A DNA stretch of 64,000 nucleotides from Desmodesmus armatus (taxonomy: Eukaryota > Chlorophyta > Chlorophyceae > Sphaeropleales > Scenedesmaceae): NCBI GenBank assembly GCA_007449985.2, contig VIIQ02000614.1:186001-250000 (forward strand), in the 5' to 3' direction. The position numbers and the translations under genes are program-made. The first letter of the stretch is position 1. Each line of letters opens with the position of its first letter. The notes below the pieces were generated by a model that did not search any database, was not told where the DNA came from, and saw nothing but the letters and a program-made list of their open reading frames with translations. Shown piece by piece: positions 51,894 through 63,766 of the stretch.

Positions 51894-52798
51894 GGGCCAA
51901 CACAGCAGCAGCTCAGCACCCAGGGTTGAGGGCGCCTGTGCTGTCCTTAGATGAACACAGGGTTCGTTGGTGGCGTACATATGTGGTGAAAGCCTGGCTG
52001 ATATCTGGCATACATCTATGTCAGTGATAGATGCATGCCATTGCTGGCAGTTTGCACTGTGCAAGCTGTCCGTGGCGGCTGTGTGTTGATGGACCTCCAG
52101 GCCTTGGTTGTGGCCATTGTCAAGCATTTCTGACACGCATGTTGGCAGTAGCCGCCGCTGTGGGTGTGCACTGCACGTGTGGCCGTTGATCTGCTGTGTG
52201 TGCAACTGCGTCTTGGCTGGTTGAGTCAAGAAGTATGTCTGGAGGCTGACCACACTGCAGCAACACGAGTAACTGGTTGCGAAAGATATTCAGCTGCAGC
52301 CGGTGACGTGTATGTGTGCTGAAGAAAGTGTGTGCTACTCAGGGTGACCCTGAGTCAGATGACACCACGCCAGTGACGCAAAACCAGCCTGCTACCAGAG
52401 CACAAACCCGCAGTTGATAATTACACAAGCCATACCGCTATTACAGATAACCTCAACGTTGACCATACATGCTGCTGCACCCCCTGTAGCTGCTTCTAGG
52501 GCTGTTGACTTTGGGCCTGCCATCCACCCCACGCTTCTGCAAATGCTGCTGCTGCTCATCAGGCACAAGCAAATGGGACAAGAGTGCAGGGCGACAAGAG
52601 TGCCGCCATGCCTGATGCTGCCCATGCTCTGTGTGCTTGTGTTCCTGCCATTGCTCCAATGTCCAAAACAGGCAGGCCCACCTGACAAACGCTGCCTGCC
52701 TGCCTGCCTGCCTGCAGGGGCTTGCCAACTAGTAGCAGCTACAAGTCGAGCCAGTAGTCCAAATGCAGCCACACAAACACAGCGCCGCTAGTGTGCTG
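51894..52798. other. Intergenic, convergent gene ends
   Basis: No gene is seen between the LRR gene and the 3' end of the minus-strand pICln gene. A short gcct tandem repeat lies at about 52694-52715. Confidence 0.45.
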
Positions 52799-54592
52799 CT
52801 AGCTTGCGTGCCCGTTTGCTGCCCCGTCTGCTGCTGCCTCCTCCTCTGCCTCTTCATACTCATCATCCTCATCCTCAAACCGCTCAGGGTCCTGCGCCAT
52901 CAACTGCAGCACAACACAACAGCACCACAGAGCCCCAGTGAACAGAGGGCACCACGCACGCTCTGCTGATGCCCCCCTCAGGCTACACACTCTGCCTCTG
53001 ACGCCACACCAAGTTGGGACTGACACTGCCTGTGGCTGGCTGCCTCCCGAAGCATGAGGAAAATGCCAGGGCTGGTCAACAGCATCAACAGCAGCCTGGG
53101 TGCATGCATATTGCCAGCACAGGCATGTGCTGGGTCAGCCAGCTAGTTGTCGTATGGACGGCAGGGCGCAAGGACACAGCAGACCCGTGGTTGCAGCTTT
53201 GGCAACGTGTCAGTGTGTGGCTTGTATGATGTATGGCTTTAACGCTGCTATGAGACAACACACTGACCCAGCAGCACTGTCCTGGTGCAAGTCCGCCTGC
53301 ACTCCCTCTGCCGCAGGAGGCACACACACAATTCAGCATGAGCATGCATTCCCTCTGCCAACACACCTCATCCACTTCATCCAGAGCCATGGCCCCCTCA
53401 GCCTGTGCTGCCAGCAGTGCTGCCCGTTGGTCGTCAGGCAGGCCGGCCAGCACCTCAGCCTCGTCAAAGAACAGCTGGGCCCCCGCCTCATCCTCCATGT
53501 CGGAGTCAGGGTTGAGCGCTGAGGCATCACACAGGGCCTGGAACAGCGCCTCCACTGCAACCGCAAGTCCAGGGTGAATATACATGCAGCGCAATGCAGC
53601 AAGCACAGGCGGGAATGAGTTATTATTCAGCATTGGATGGGATGGACCAAGTACACCACGCAGCCTGCAACTGTTGTTCGGCCAGCGTGCTGATGCCTAG
53701 CGGTGTGGTGCTGCTGCTGCTGTTGTCTGGATAGAAGTGCTGCATATTTGCTGCTGCTGTTGCTGACACCCACCCACGTGACGCAACAAAGGGCAGCGAT
53801 GGCAGACAGGTCACAGCAAGCATACATGGGGTGTTGACTGCGTCTACACATCTGCTGCTGCCAAGGCTAGCATGCTGGTATCTATGCATGCCATAGCAAC
53901 AGCAGCTGCCACATGGCTAGACTGCGTGCATCCCATTCCACAGCGCAGCGCACCTTCGCTGTCTGCTGCTGGCACCAACCGCAGCTCTGCTGACTCCTCT
54001 TCCTCCTCCTCCTCCCCTTCATCCTCTCCTTCAGGCCCCATGCCCACAGACCCCTCATCCAGCTGTATGTACACGCAGGGCTTGGGGAAGGACTCTGTGT
54101 CGCGTGCCACTGCATGCATGCTGATCTGCTTGTAGGAGCAGGCTATGCTGGTGCTGGCCACTGCGCTGCTGCTGTCTGGTACCCACACAAGGCGCCTGCG
54201 CATCATATAACAGGCTCTATCAGTCAGGCAGTGGACACACTGCACCACTTCCATCAGCGGTTCTGTGACGATAGACAGGCGGGCACCAGACAGCAGGTGC
54301 ATGCAGAGGTGCCCGCTTGATTGCTGGTGCAGCAACTGCAGGTGCTGCTGCGTGAACGGACCCTGCGTGAAGTCCGACCGGCTTGCTGTCGGGGCCCAAC
54401 CCCTCACCTTGTCGTGACAAACACGCTGCCGCTGCCTGCACTGCTGCCAGCATCCCCTACAGCCAGTTCCACACTGTTGTAGCTGCAGGACAGCTGCTCG
54501 TCCTCGTCACTGTTCAGCACTGGCTGCCTGTCTGCCGTGAGGACAACGTCCCAGTCCAGGCCAAGCCTTTGCGCAAAGCCCTTCAGGTCCAT
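52799..54592 (-). CDS. pICln, methylosome subunit / snRNP assembly chaperone (4 exons, 239 residues)
   Basis: Exons (minus order) are 54592-54408, 54195-53954, 53554-53367 and 52903-52799, and all phases close. Known role of the family: pICln binds Sm proteins, presents them to PRMT5 and holds them in a ring-like pre-assembly complex before SMN-type loading onto snRNA. Sequence support: the N-terminal PH-like fold with NSDEDEQLSCSYNSVELAV, FVTTRRLVWVPD, IACSYKQISMHAVARD and the CVYIQLDEG strand, followed by an acidic loop (EGEDEGEEEEEEE). Next come LRLVPAADSE, the EALFQALCDASALNPD helix and a strongly acidic C-terminus (ERFEDEDDEYEEAEEE), as expected. The length matches plant and animal homologues. 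The start at 54592 gives MDLKGFAQ directly before the conserved domain. The older name is chloride channel regulator. Confidence 0.88.
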
Positions 54593-56009
54593 GGTGTGCT
54601 GCCTGCTGTGCTGCTGTGGGGCAGACACTGCACGTATGTCTGATGATGGGATCAAAAGTGTTCCTTATCACTGCAGCAATGGATGTTGCAGTTTGCTGCA
54701 GCGGCTCGACTCTTAATACCTCGAAAGTCTCTTGATCTGGGTCAAACGATCGAAACTTGCAACCACCGGTGTAGCCGTGTCTAACAGACTACATTCAACA
54801 TTGTTGCTCTTGAAAAGCAGAACAAGATCACTCCTATTTCACCATCAGCGTCACACAGCTTGTGTTGGACTCCTTCTCCTTGATCTGATGCATCTGTTGT
54901 GTCACAACACGCTCGATACGCCGAGAAGGGGGGTTATGGCACTGTAGGTGACACTTGGGTGTGAATCAGGGGGGGGGGCGAACAGCCCCACAGCCTCAGG
55001 TACAGCAGGCAGCAGGGGATGATAGTCTGGATGAGTTCGATTATGCCAGCAGGCATCTGAGTTGACGTTGCTGCCTAAGACCCTCAAGCAGCTGCTGGAC
55101 ATTTTGAGCTCTAGCCTAGGAATCGTGGCATGACTGTAGGTGGTGCTGTCAGTCCAACAAGGTGCTGCTGCATGGACAAGGGGCATAGGGGTTGCTGCAA
55201 TCAGTAGTGATTCCACTGCACTGCATTGAATGCAGCTTTACTGACGGCACATGGCAGGCCTGTTCAGCCCACAGCAGTGTACATCGTCTCTTTCAATAGA
55301 TGCTGCACTTTGTGCTGTGAGCACTTCTGCAAATGCCGCACGCCTAGCGTAGAAGGTGGGGTGTGTGTGTGTGTGGGGGGGGGGGGGGGAGGGGGAGGGG
55401 AGCCACACTGGCGTCATGCTGCTCCGTCATCACTGTGTCCGCCGCCTTCTGCTCCAACATGCCACTTTCAGCAACCGAATGCGCACATTATTAGCTGCTC
55501 CCCTGCCTCCCCTTGCCCTGGGGCAGGCCTGCATCAGGGCGTGTGGCAGCATTTTGCTTCCAGCACAGAGTGTAACGACTAGCTGTGTTGACTGCAATCT
55601 GATACAATCAGCAGTGGCCACAGCAGCTACCAGGCCCAACAGCCTGAGGAAAAAGACAGCTTGAGAGCAAGCCCCCCCTTGTCCTTGGATGGGCCATCTC
55701 CTTGCCCCCCTGTGCGCTGGTCAAGTCCAGCTTCGGCAGCTGCACCAGCATCAAGTACACCTGCAATGACGGATCTTCCATGTTTCACTCGCAACCTGCT
55801 GCTGGTGTCCTTGCCTGGTGCTGTCTGTCACAGACACAGTGTGCAGTGTGCTTGCAGCAACAGCGGCCTTATACAAGTAGAACATTCATTGGAACCTTGA
55901 GCCAGCACTGCAAAGCTTATTGATGACGGTTGGACAATCTGTCAGAGCCTTTCCAGCCAATCTGCCTTTTCCTGACCATGTGAGCCTCAGACTCAGCTGG
56001 CTCAGCTCA
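54593..56009. other. Intergenic with microsatellites
   Basis: No gene is seen. There is a GT run followed by a G run near 55363-55389 and another G run near 54970. This separates the pICln promoter from the histone H1 promoter. Confidence 0.45.
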
Positions 56010-56064
56010 CTCTGAGCTCAACTCTGAGCTCAACTCTCAGCTCAGCTCTGAGTCACCGTATAAG
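56010..56064 (+). promoter_or_regulatory. Histone H1 promoter: four 12-bp repeats and a TATA box
   Basis: Four imperfect copies of ctctgagctcaa fill 56010-56057, directly followed by a TATA-like tataag at 56059-56064, about 90 bases before the H1 start codon. The last copy (ctctgagtcacc) shares ctgagtc with the H3/H4 intergenic region, suggesting a common regulator of histone genes (inference). Confidence 0.6.
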
Positions 56065-56151
56065 AACCACAGGAAACACAGGAAAACGACCCACTTTTTT
56101 ATGTACCGATCTATTATCGCACATCAACCTTCACGATCAGCCATCGCAAGC

Positions 56152-57009
56152 ATGTCTGACGCCGCACCCGCACCCGCTGCTCCCAAGGCCAGCAAGCCAA
56201 AGGCTCCCAAGAAGCCTGCGGCCCACCCTCCCACCAGCGAGATGGTGATGAAGGCGCTGGTGACCCTCAAGGAGCGCAAGGGCTCCAGCCTGCCAGCCAT
56301 CAAGAAGTACATTGCAGCCAACTACAAGGTGGGCCTTTGCTGTTTTTGATGAATCTCCTTACGTCCTTGGCCCCTACCAGACCTGGTCAGCAGCTGGCAT
56401 CGTTGTTGAGCACCAGCAGGTGTTGTCGCCCATCAGGAATGAGTTGCAGATGGCCCTGCTGGCACATGCAGACTGGCACTCACATTAGCAGAGGCCTGAG
56501 TAGCAGCAGCAGCAACATCACTCCTCCTGGCTGGGGTGTGCTGCCTGCCACACTCGCTGATCACGTCATGACGTGCCTCCTTCCTGCTGCAGGGCCTGAC
56601 CGCTGGCTGGGAGAAGCGCGTGACTGCCTCCCTGAAGCAGCTGGTTGCCAAGGGCAAGCTGGTGCAGGACAAGGCCCACTGGAAGCTCAGCGCAGAGGCC
56701 AAGAAGCCAGCTGCTGCCAAGAAGCCGAAGGCTGCCAAGAAGCCCAAGGCGGATGGAGCTGCCAAGAAGAAGGGCACACCCAAGAAGAAGGCTGCCCCCA
56801 AGAAGCCCAAGGCTGAAAGTGCTGCCAAGCCCAAGAAGGCCGCTGCTCCCAAGAAGCCCAAGGCGGACAAGCCCAAGAAGGCAGCTGCTGCCCCCAAGGT
56901 CAAGAAGCCAGCTACGAAGAAGCCTGCAGCTGCTAAGAAGGCAGCCACACCCAAGGCCAAGAAGCCTGCCGCTGCCAAGAAGGCAACCCCCAAGGCCAAG
57001 AAGGCCTAA
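56152..57009 (+). CDS. Linker histone H1 (2 exons, 197 residues)
   Basis: Exons are 56152-56328 and 56593-57009, joined in phase 0. H1 binds linker DNA at the nucleosome dyad and compacts chromatin. The N-terminal tail is Ala/Pro/Lys-rich ([17 protein letters not shown]). The globular winged-helix domain starts at about residue 25 with [20 protein letters not shown] and includes [24 protein letters not shown] and [12 protein letters not shown]. The intron splits the domain after NYK. The C-terminal tail is almost only Lys, Ala and Pro with repeated AAPKKPKA and AAKPKKA-like units, as in volvocine H1. The upstream in-frame ATG at 56101 lies only 37 bases after the TATA box and is less likely. 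A histone-type palindrome follows the stop. Confidence 0.95.
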
Positions 57010-57055
57010 GCAGTTCATTACTGCTGGAGCAGACCCCTGCTCACCCCACCCAAAA

Positions 57056-57073
57056 TGGTGTCTCTCGACACCA
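57056..57073 (+). terminator. Histone 3' palindrome of H1
   Basis: Stem tggtgtc / gacacca with loop tctc, preceded by ccacccaaaa, 47 bases after the H1 stop. The same element follows H4, H3 and H2B in this window. By analogy with known algal and animal histone genes, it directs 3' end formation without polyadenylation. Confidence 0.88.
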
Positions 57074-57326
57074 CCATACACAATGGAAGGTTTTGGTTGT
57101 TGATGTTAAGTTGACAAGCAGCTCTGCACTCCCGACCTGCGAGAAAACATGTCTGCAAAGCACAGTTCAACCCTCCACAGCGCAGCAGTTGCATTCACTG
57201 ATGCATGCATCAACCAACCTGCACTGTTGGGAACAGGAGGGAGGGCACGTAACGGCACATGAGTGGCTGCAGCAAACAGGCCAGGAATAGGCCAAGGCCT
57301 CAGCTCAATCGTGCTGCTATGCTATA

Positions 57327-57609
57327 GGGTTCCACCATAAACCTACAGCCAGGGAGGGGGGGGGCAAGACGCCCGTTTTGCTGCTACCCCTCCCCCTGTA
57401 TCCGTTTTAGGCTTCCTGGCTCACGGAACCCTACCCCCCTGTCGGTTTTAGGCTTGTCGTTAGGTACTGCTGCTTCCCCCTGTGCACGGCCGCTGGACCC
57501 CTATCCCGCCTGACAATTGAGGCTGTTGATCCGATCGACCCCTACCCCCCTCTCGAGTTCAGGTACGGCGTCTCCCCCCCCCCCCTGGCTGTAGGTTTGT
57601 GGTAGACCC
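57327..57609. mobile_element. MITE-like element with about 40-bp terminal inverted repeats and internal degenerate repeats
   Basis: The left end (57327-57373) and the right end (57567-57609) are near reverse complements: each reads, in opposite sense, gggt...ccac-aaacctacagccagg, then a G run, then agacgcc. Between them are about four degenerate units of roughly 55-60 bases containing accccta-cccccct and ttttaggct-like words. It has no coding capacity. The target-site duplication is not clear. Confidence 0.6.
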
Positions 57610-59111
57610 AATAGTATGAATGTACACATCAGTATGCCTGCAGTTGACTGTGAAAGTGACCAACAGGGGCTGTGGTGTTGCTATGGTGAATGTATGATTT
57701 TGTATGCGGTTGGCTGTGAAGACCATAACTGGGCTCAGGCTTGCTAGTGTCACTGATGTTGGTTGGCAGCCCCTCTGGTTCAAGCAGGGTAGGAGCGGAC
57801 TTTCTGCTCCATCTTACGAAGTGGATGATGCACAAGGGTGTTTAGCACTGCCCCATTCTCAGCAGAGCAGTGGGCTGATGGTGTAGGTGCTAAGACAGGC
57901 ACATGTGTGGAGACACAGGGAGTGCATCATGTGCTTGTGCAGGCATGTGCAGTGTGTGATTGGTCATTCAAGCAAATTGTATGGTCTATGTGCAAGAGCT
58001 TTGGAAGCTTTAGCAACCTCCCTGAGCTGTGCAATGGCACCCTTCCTGACAGCACAGCCGCTCGCCGGCAGGGGGCCACGTGATCGGATTACCAATGACA
58101 GTGACACATGTGTGTGGGGAGGTACATTGTCTGTAGCAGGCCAACAGAGGCAGCACCAACATGCAGGCATGGGTGGTCGACACTGGCTGAGCGCCTGATG
58201 CAGCGAGATAATTGGCAGCGACAGCCACTGAGACAGGCCATTACGGCAGTGAGGATGAGGCCGTGACAGCAGATGGGACACAGCAGAATCCAGCAGGAGA
58301 CAATCTCAGCAAGCGGACCTGCTGTGGGTGAAGCATTAGGCCAGGCCTGCTGCAGATGGAACAGGAGCAGAACATTGCTTGGCCGGCAAGGCTGCAAGCA
58401 AGGCATGACACTGGGTACAGTGAGTAGACTAGTAGTGGTTGAAGTGCAACCTGGACCTTGCCCTTTGTTGGCGCCGCTGGTTGCTGGGCCCTTGGCAGCG
58501 ACAGGGGAACTCCGCGGCTCTTGATGGTCAAATAGTCAAGCCACCAACAGTTTGTACTCTCAACACCCCCCTGTCAGTCTGCGTCTCCCAGCGTTTCTCC
58601 ACACCAGCCTCCTGATAAGCTTTGGGAAGGTGCAGCTCAGGGAGTGTTACGTGCTCTGCAGGAACTGCTGGCTCACGGCGCAAGACCCAGTCCAGAAGGC
58701 CTAATACAAAACTGCTACTATTACACACGGAAAATGGAGAAGCCGCTGTGTCTCTGATTTGGTCGGAAAGGAGGGGGGATGCATGCGCGCCTTTCAAAGC
58801 AGTGTGTGTGTGTGTGTGGGGGGGGTGCCAGTGAGTGAGGCCAGAGCCCAGTGCAACACCACAGGCAGCAGCAGACACACCACACACGCCAGGACTGACA
58901 GAATGTGGTGCAAGTGCATCCCAAGGCACCACCAGTGTTTTTATCAAGACAAAGAAACATGGACCCCCTGACACTGTGATTGCCACTCTGACGAGAACCT
59001 CTACAAGCATAATTTTGAATGTTTGCAGTTGGAACAATGCCTGAAGACACATGTTGCTAAACACACAGCATACACAGATGGTGAATCTCTCTCCCTTTCC
59101 AAGTGTCATGG
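57610..59111. other. Spacer between H1 and H4, no gene seen
   Basis: It contains one copy of the gagacacagggagtg repeat (about 57910) and a GT run followed by a G run near 58801-58826. The open frames here have no domain features. Confidence 0.45.
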
Positions 59112-59129
59112 TGGTGTCGAAAGACACCA
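59112..59129 (-). terminator. Histone 3' palindrome of H4
   Basis: On the minus strand: stem tggtgtc / gacacca with loop tttc, preceded by ccacccaaac, 82 bases past the H4 stop. It has the same consensus as the palindromes of H1, H3 and H2B. Confidence 0.88.
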
Positions 59130-59211
59130 GTTTGGGTGGGGTGTGCAGCCGACCCAGGCCTCCTGGTTGCCCAGTCAGCAGGATCGACGCACACTGCTCA
59201 GCAGCAGCTGC

Positions 59212-60203
<992 letters not shown>

Positions 60204-60295
60204 GCAGCTGCCAAGCTGCTGCTAGCCTGCAGCAGGTGCTGCCACTGCCTAGCAGTGGTGGTGCCTGCTGTGTGGCCTGGCAACCCCACCCAAAA

Positions 60296-60313
60296 TGGTG
60301 TCTCTCGACACCA
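60296..60313 (+). terminator. Histone 3' palindrome of H3
   Basis: Stem tggtgtc / gacacca with loop tctc, preceded by ccacccaaaa, 92 bases past the H3 stop. It is identical in stem and loop to the H1 element. Confidence 0.88.
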
Positions 60314-60774
60314 CCAAACCCGTGGAAAAGAATGAAGCAATAAAGCATGAACACGTCTTGCAGCAGCTTACCAATAGCCTGGCCCCTGTGGCAGCACATG
60401 TGAATAGACTGGCTTCTGCGTGTTCCCAGTGTGTTTCTGAATGAGTATGCTTGAATGGACAACAAAAAAAAACAGTTTGCATGTTGAGGTGTGCGTTGCG
60501 CAGCATGTGTTGTTGGTGTCAGTGCCGGCCGAGGCACCATGGTGATGGTGAGGCTGGAGAGGGGCACGGGTTACAGCTGGGTGGGCACGCTGCTGTGTGG
60601 AAGTATTCATGCTGCTCCGGGCCTGTGCGGTGTGCAGCATGTGTTGTGATGCCCTCAGCGCTAGGCTCGGTCTGCCACTGCTTCGGCTGTAGTTGCCTTC
60701 TGCTGACTGAATGTTCGGCCAAGAGCAGACTATCGCCGATAGCCACACCCTACCAGCTGCTACCTGGCTTCCGC

Positions 60775-61788
60775 ATGCCCAAGGTGAAACCCAGCACGCA
60801 GCGGCAACCGGCAGCACGCCAGGCCGCTGTGGCGGCCTGCATCGCACAAATGCAGTCCCTGCAGTCAGGATGGGAGCAGCAGCATGCAGCTACGCAGGAG
60901 GCCTTGGAGGATCGGGCCGGGGAGCTGGTGCAGGAGCGGGACACCATTGACAGCACTCTGGCCGAGGTTGCTGACCTGCTGCGCCAGCTCAGAGCAGCCG
61001 AGGTTGCAGCCGTGCTGGCGACTCCGGAACCCCAGGCCAGCTCCGATGACGGCACTGACACGGAGCACACCCTAGCCGAGCCACCTAGCTCCTCGTCACA
61101 GCGCAGGCGGCGCCGCCGGCATAGCACCCGCGCTAATGCAGCAGCGGCAGCAGCGGATGCTGCTGCATACCGGCCGGTCCTGCCTCTTATTGACATGCCC
61201 CTTTCCAGGCGAGGGCGACAGCTGCAGCGCGCGCATCAGCAGCCACAGCCGACGCAGCACCAACAGCAGGAGCTGCAGCGGCCACCACAGCCGCTGCAGC
61301 AGCAGCAGCAGCAGAGGCAGCAGCAGCAGCAGGAGGCTCAGCAGACACAGCAGCACCAGCAGCAGGAGGAGCAGCAGACTCCGCTGCCTGAGCAGCCAGG
61401 GGAGCAGGGGGACGGCGGCGGGTCAGCAAGGCAGCAGGAGCCTCGCGGCAGGCGGGTCTTGGAGCTACCTGAGCGAGATGAGCCGTTCTCAGTCAGGTTT
61501 GAGCGTGCGGAGGTGACTCGTCAGCGGCAGCAGGCAGCTGAGCAGGCGCAGCGGCTGGCAGATTTGGAGGCTGACTCCGATGAGTCATTCACCTCATGCA
61601 GCCTCCCGCCCAGCGGCACTGATGAGGAGGACCTTGTGTGGGTTGGTCCGCAGGGGGATACTGGGGTGTCCGACAGCTCAGACGATCTGCAGGGGGATGC
61701 TGGGGTGTTCGACAGCTCTGACGACTTGGAGTGCTCTGCTGATTGGGAGGAGGCTGCCGGTCGGCTTGGCTCTGAGGCAGTGGGCTGA
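60775..61788 (+). CDS. Intronless Gln-rich protein with predicted coiled coil (337 residues), unknown function
   Basis: A single open frame inside the histone cluster, between H3 and H2B. The chosen start is MPKVKPSTQRQPAARQ, because the frame upstream is Cys-rich and unlike protein. Residues 25-85 (IAQMQSLQSGWEQQHAATQE, VQERDTIDSTLAEVADLLRQ) look like a coiled coil. A basic run of six Arg follows at about 110-116 and could be a nuclear signal. A long Gln-rich region lies at about 150-205, a charged segment (RFERAEVTRQRQQ) follows, and an acidic C-terminus ends with two near-copies of QGDxGVxDSSDDL. No zinc knuckle, reverse transcriptase or other enzyme motif is seen. The lack of introns, unlike other non-histone genes here, and the poly(A)-like tract downstream suggest retroposition or a retroelement gag-like protein, but this is unproven. 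Confidence 0.5.
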   Translation: MPKVKPSTQRQPAARQAAVAACIAQMQSLQSGWEQQHAATQEALEDRAGELVQERDTIDSTLAEVADLLRQLRAAEVAAVLATPEPQASSDDGTDTEHTLAEPPSSSSQRRRRRRHSTRANAAAAAADAAAYRPVLPLIDMPLSRRGRQLQRAHQQPQPTQHQQQELQRPPQPLQQQQQQRQQQQQEAQQTQQHQQQEEQQTPLPEQPGEQGDGGGSARQQEPRGRRVLELPERDEPFSVRFERAEVTRQRQQAAEQAQRLADLEADSDESFTSCSLPPSGTDEEDLVWVGPQGDTGVSDSSDDLQGDAGVFDSSDDLECSADWEEAAGRLGSEAVG

Positions 61789-62209
61789 CTGCCCCAGGCT
61801 GCGGTAGCGCTGTGTTGAGATTGGGTTGCCGGCGTGCCGTGGTAGCAGTGACTTGGGCAATGCAGAAAGACCTGTGGGGCATGCGCTGGTGCTAAGTGCG
61901 TGGTGCTATATGCAGTGGTTGTGATGGGCGGGGTCAGGGTGTTTGTGGGCGGTAGCCCTACAGCTGGTGGTGGCGACCACTGGGACGATAGGAGGGGTTT
62001 GCTGTGCTGGGGGGGGGAGGGGGGGGGGTGCGCCGTATGTTTTTGGGTTTCAGCTGGCTGTGACATGCCTTTGTATTTGGGATGCCTTGGTCTCTTGTCT
62101 GTTGTGTTGTGCGGTAGGGCTGGCTGTTGGACACCTTTGCGGGTCTCTTTCTCGATTTGGTCTCTTTGTCGATTTGGTCTTATGCTTGCTTTGACACCCC
62201 TTTATTGGG

Positions 62210-62450
62210 GCGGCTGGCTCCTGCCAGTCGGGTGTGTGCAGCCTCGTGCTGTAGCACGCCAAGGAGGTGTGTGGGTTCAAGTCCCATGCTTTTTTTGGTC
62301 CAGGAGTTGGGCACCTCCTGGTATAGGGTGTGCGGCGTCCCTCATCGGTGAGGCTTTGCCTCCGGCCCCCGGCAGTCGAGTTTACTCGGCTGAGTTGTGT
62401 GTGGCCAGCCGGTGGGGGGTGCGCCCCCCCTGGAACCTTCAAAAAAAAAA
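62210..62450 (+). mobile_element. Candidate retroelement/SINE-like 3' end with Pol III B-box and A tract
   Basis: A perfect tRNA B-box sequence ggttcaagtcc at 62274-62284 sits in a T-arm-like stem (gtggg / cccat). Downstream are small hairpins, including a 6-bp G/C stem at 62414-62429, and then ten A at 62441-62450. This matches the 3' end of a tRNA-related retroposon. No target-site duplication could be assigned, and a convincing A-box was not found. It may belong with the intronless gene upstream or be independent. Confidence 0.4.
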
Positions 62451-63698
62451 GATAGCATGCGGCATGCTGTGACATAGCAGCACTCACACACTTTTGTTTC
62501 ACCACTGTCCTGCGGGCTTGTCATGCCCATTGCATGTGCTGGCTCGCATGATAGCGCATGTCCTTACATGGCATCACTGGACGGTCATTGGTTGCTTGGA
62601 TGCACCCCGGTAACTTGCAGTATATGCACATCGCCCGCATGCAGACAGCACTTCACTGAGCTGCGCATTTAATTTGGCAGCTGACAACACCATGCCATGG
62701 TGCTTGTACCTTTGCACAAGCAGTCAACAAAACCCTGGCGCTTGAAACACAGCTGCTGGACTAGCAAGAGGGGCCTCACCTTGTCTGCTTGGATACACAC
62801 TGCACAATTCCTTGTCAAAAAAGGTGTAACTTTGATTTGATTTGTCAGTCGGTGCGCTCTGCATGTGCTGCAGTCAAGCCTTTGGTTGTGGCACTGATCG
62901 GGCATGTGTGTAGAAGTTGCAGCGTGTTCCCAGGGGAGGCCTTTGTGTGCGTCAGTGCTCAGTAACAACAAAGCCAGCAGGGCCGGCCCATCAACGTCTA
63001 AGCAGCTTTGTTCACATCTTGCCAACCACGCTGAGTTGCAGCTGGAGAGATTGCCGGCTGGTGGGCTGTCAGTTGGTGTCTGTACGCAAACACAGGCAAT
63101 AGCATACGGAGTTCGGCAGGCTCAGCTCTACACTTCAGGTATCGCCCAGCCTTTTGAAATGCGTGCCTGCTATGTGGCTTCTTTCTGATATGAAAGGGAG
63201 GGGGTTGGCAGGACAGCGTGGCATTGGAACATGCAGGGTGACAGGAATGCCCCTGAGGGTGTTACCCTTGAGGCCTGGCACGCATACAGTCGTGGGGCGT
63301 GAACAGGGTGAAGGGCTACCCTTTGAGAAGCTGCATGCAATCATCAAGCTGTGAGGGCCCTACACCAGGCACAATACCCAGCTTCAAGTCATTGCCACCC
63401 AAGCAGTGCAGCACAAGAGCTTCAGGCATCAGCAAATTGCAGGACAGCAGGATTGTGAGTTGCATGAGACACACACCAGCACTGCCACAGCCTAGTAGGA
63501 CTGCAGACCCTGCTCACATCAGTTCACCATGTTTAGGAGTGACTGCTGCCATGCTGCAAAGGTGCTCCTGAGTTGCTTTCAGTATTTCATCAGCCATGCG
63601 ACTTCTTCAGTCTGCTGCATTCAACCGCCCACAACTACTGCTGCCATGACATGTCTGCCAACAACCAGTCAACCAGACAGTCTTTCCAGTGGATTTGG
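62451..63698. other. Intergenic, no gene seen
   Basis: This lies downstream of the A tract and on the 3' side of H2B. No coding segment with domain features or matching splice sites was found. Confidence 0.45.
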
Positions 63699-63716
63699 TG
63701 GTGTCGAAAGACACCA
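63699..63716 (-). terminator. Histone 3' palindrome of H2B
   Basis: On the minus strand: stem tggtgtc / gacacca with loop tttc, preceded by ccacccaaaa, 50 bases past the H2B stop. It is the fourth copy of the element in the window. Confidence 0.88.
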
Positions 63717-63766
63717 TTTTGGGTGGGGTGCAGCAAGGTACACAAGGTACTGCCGCTGCTGCCTGC

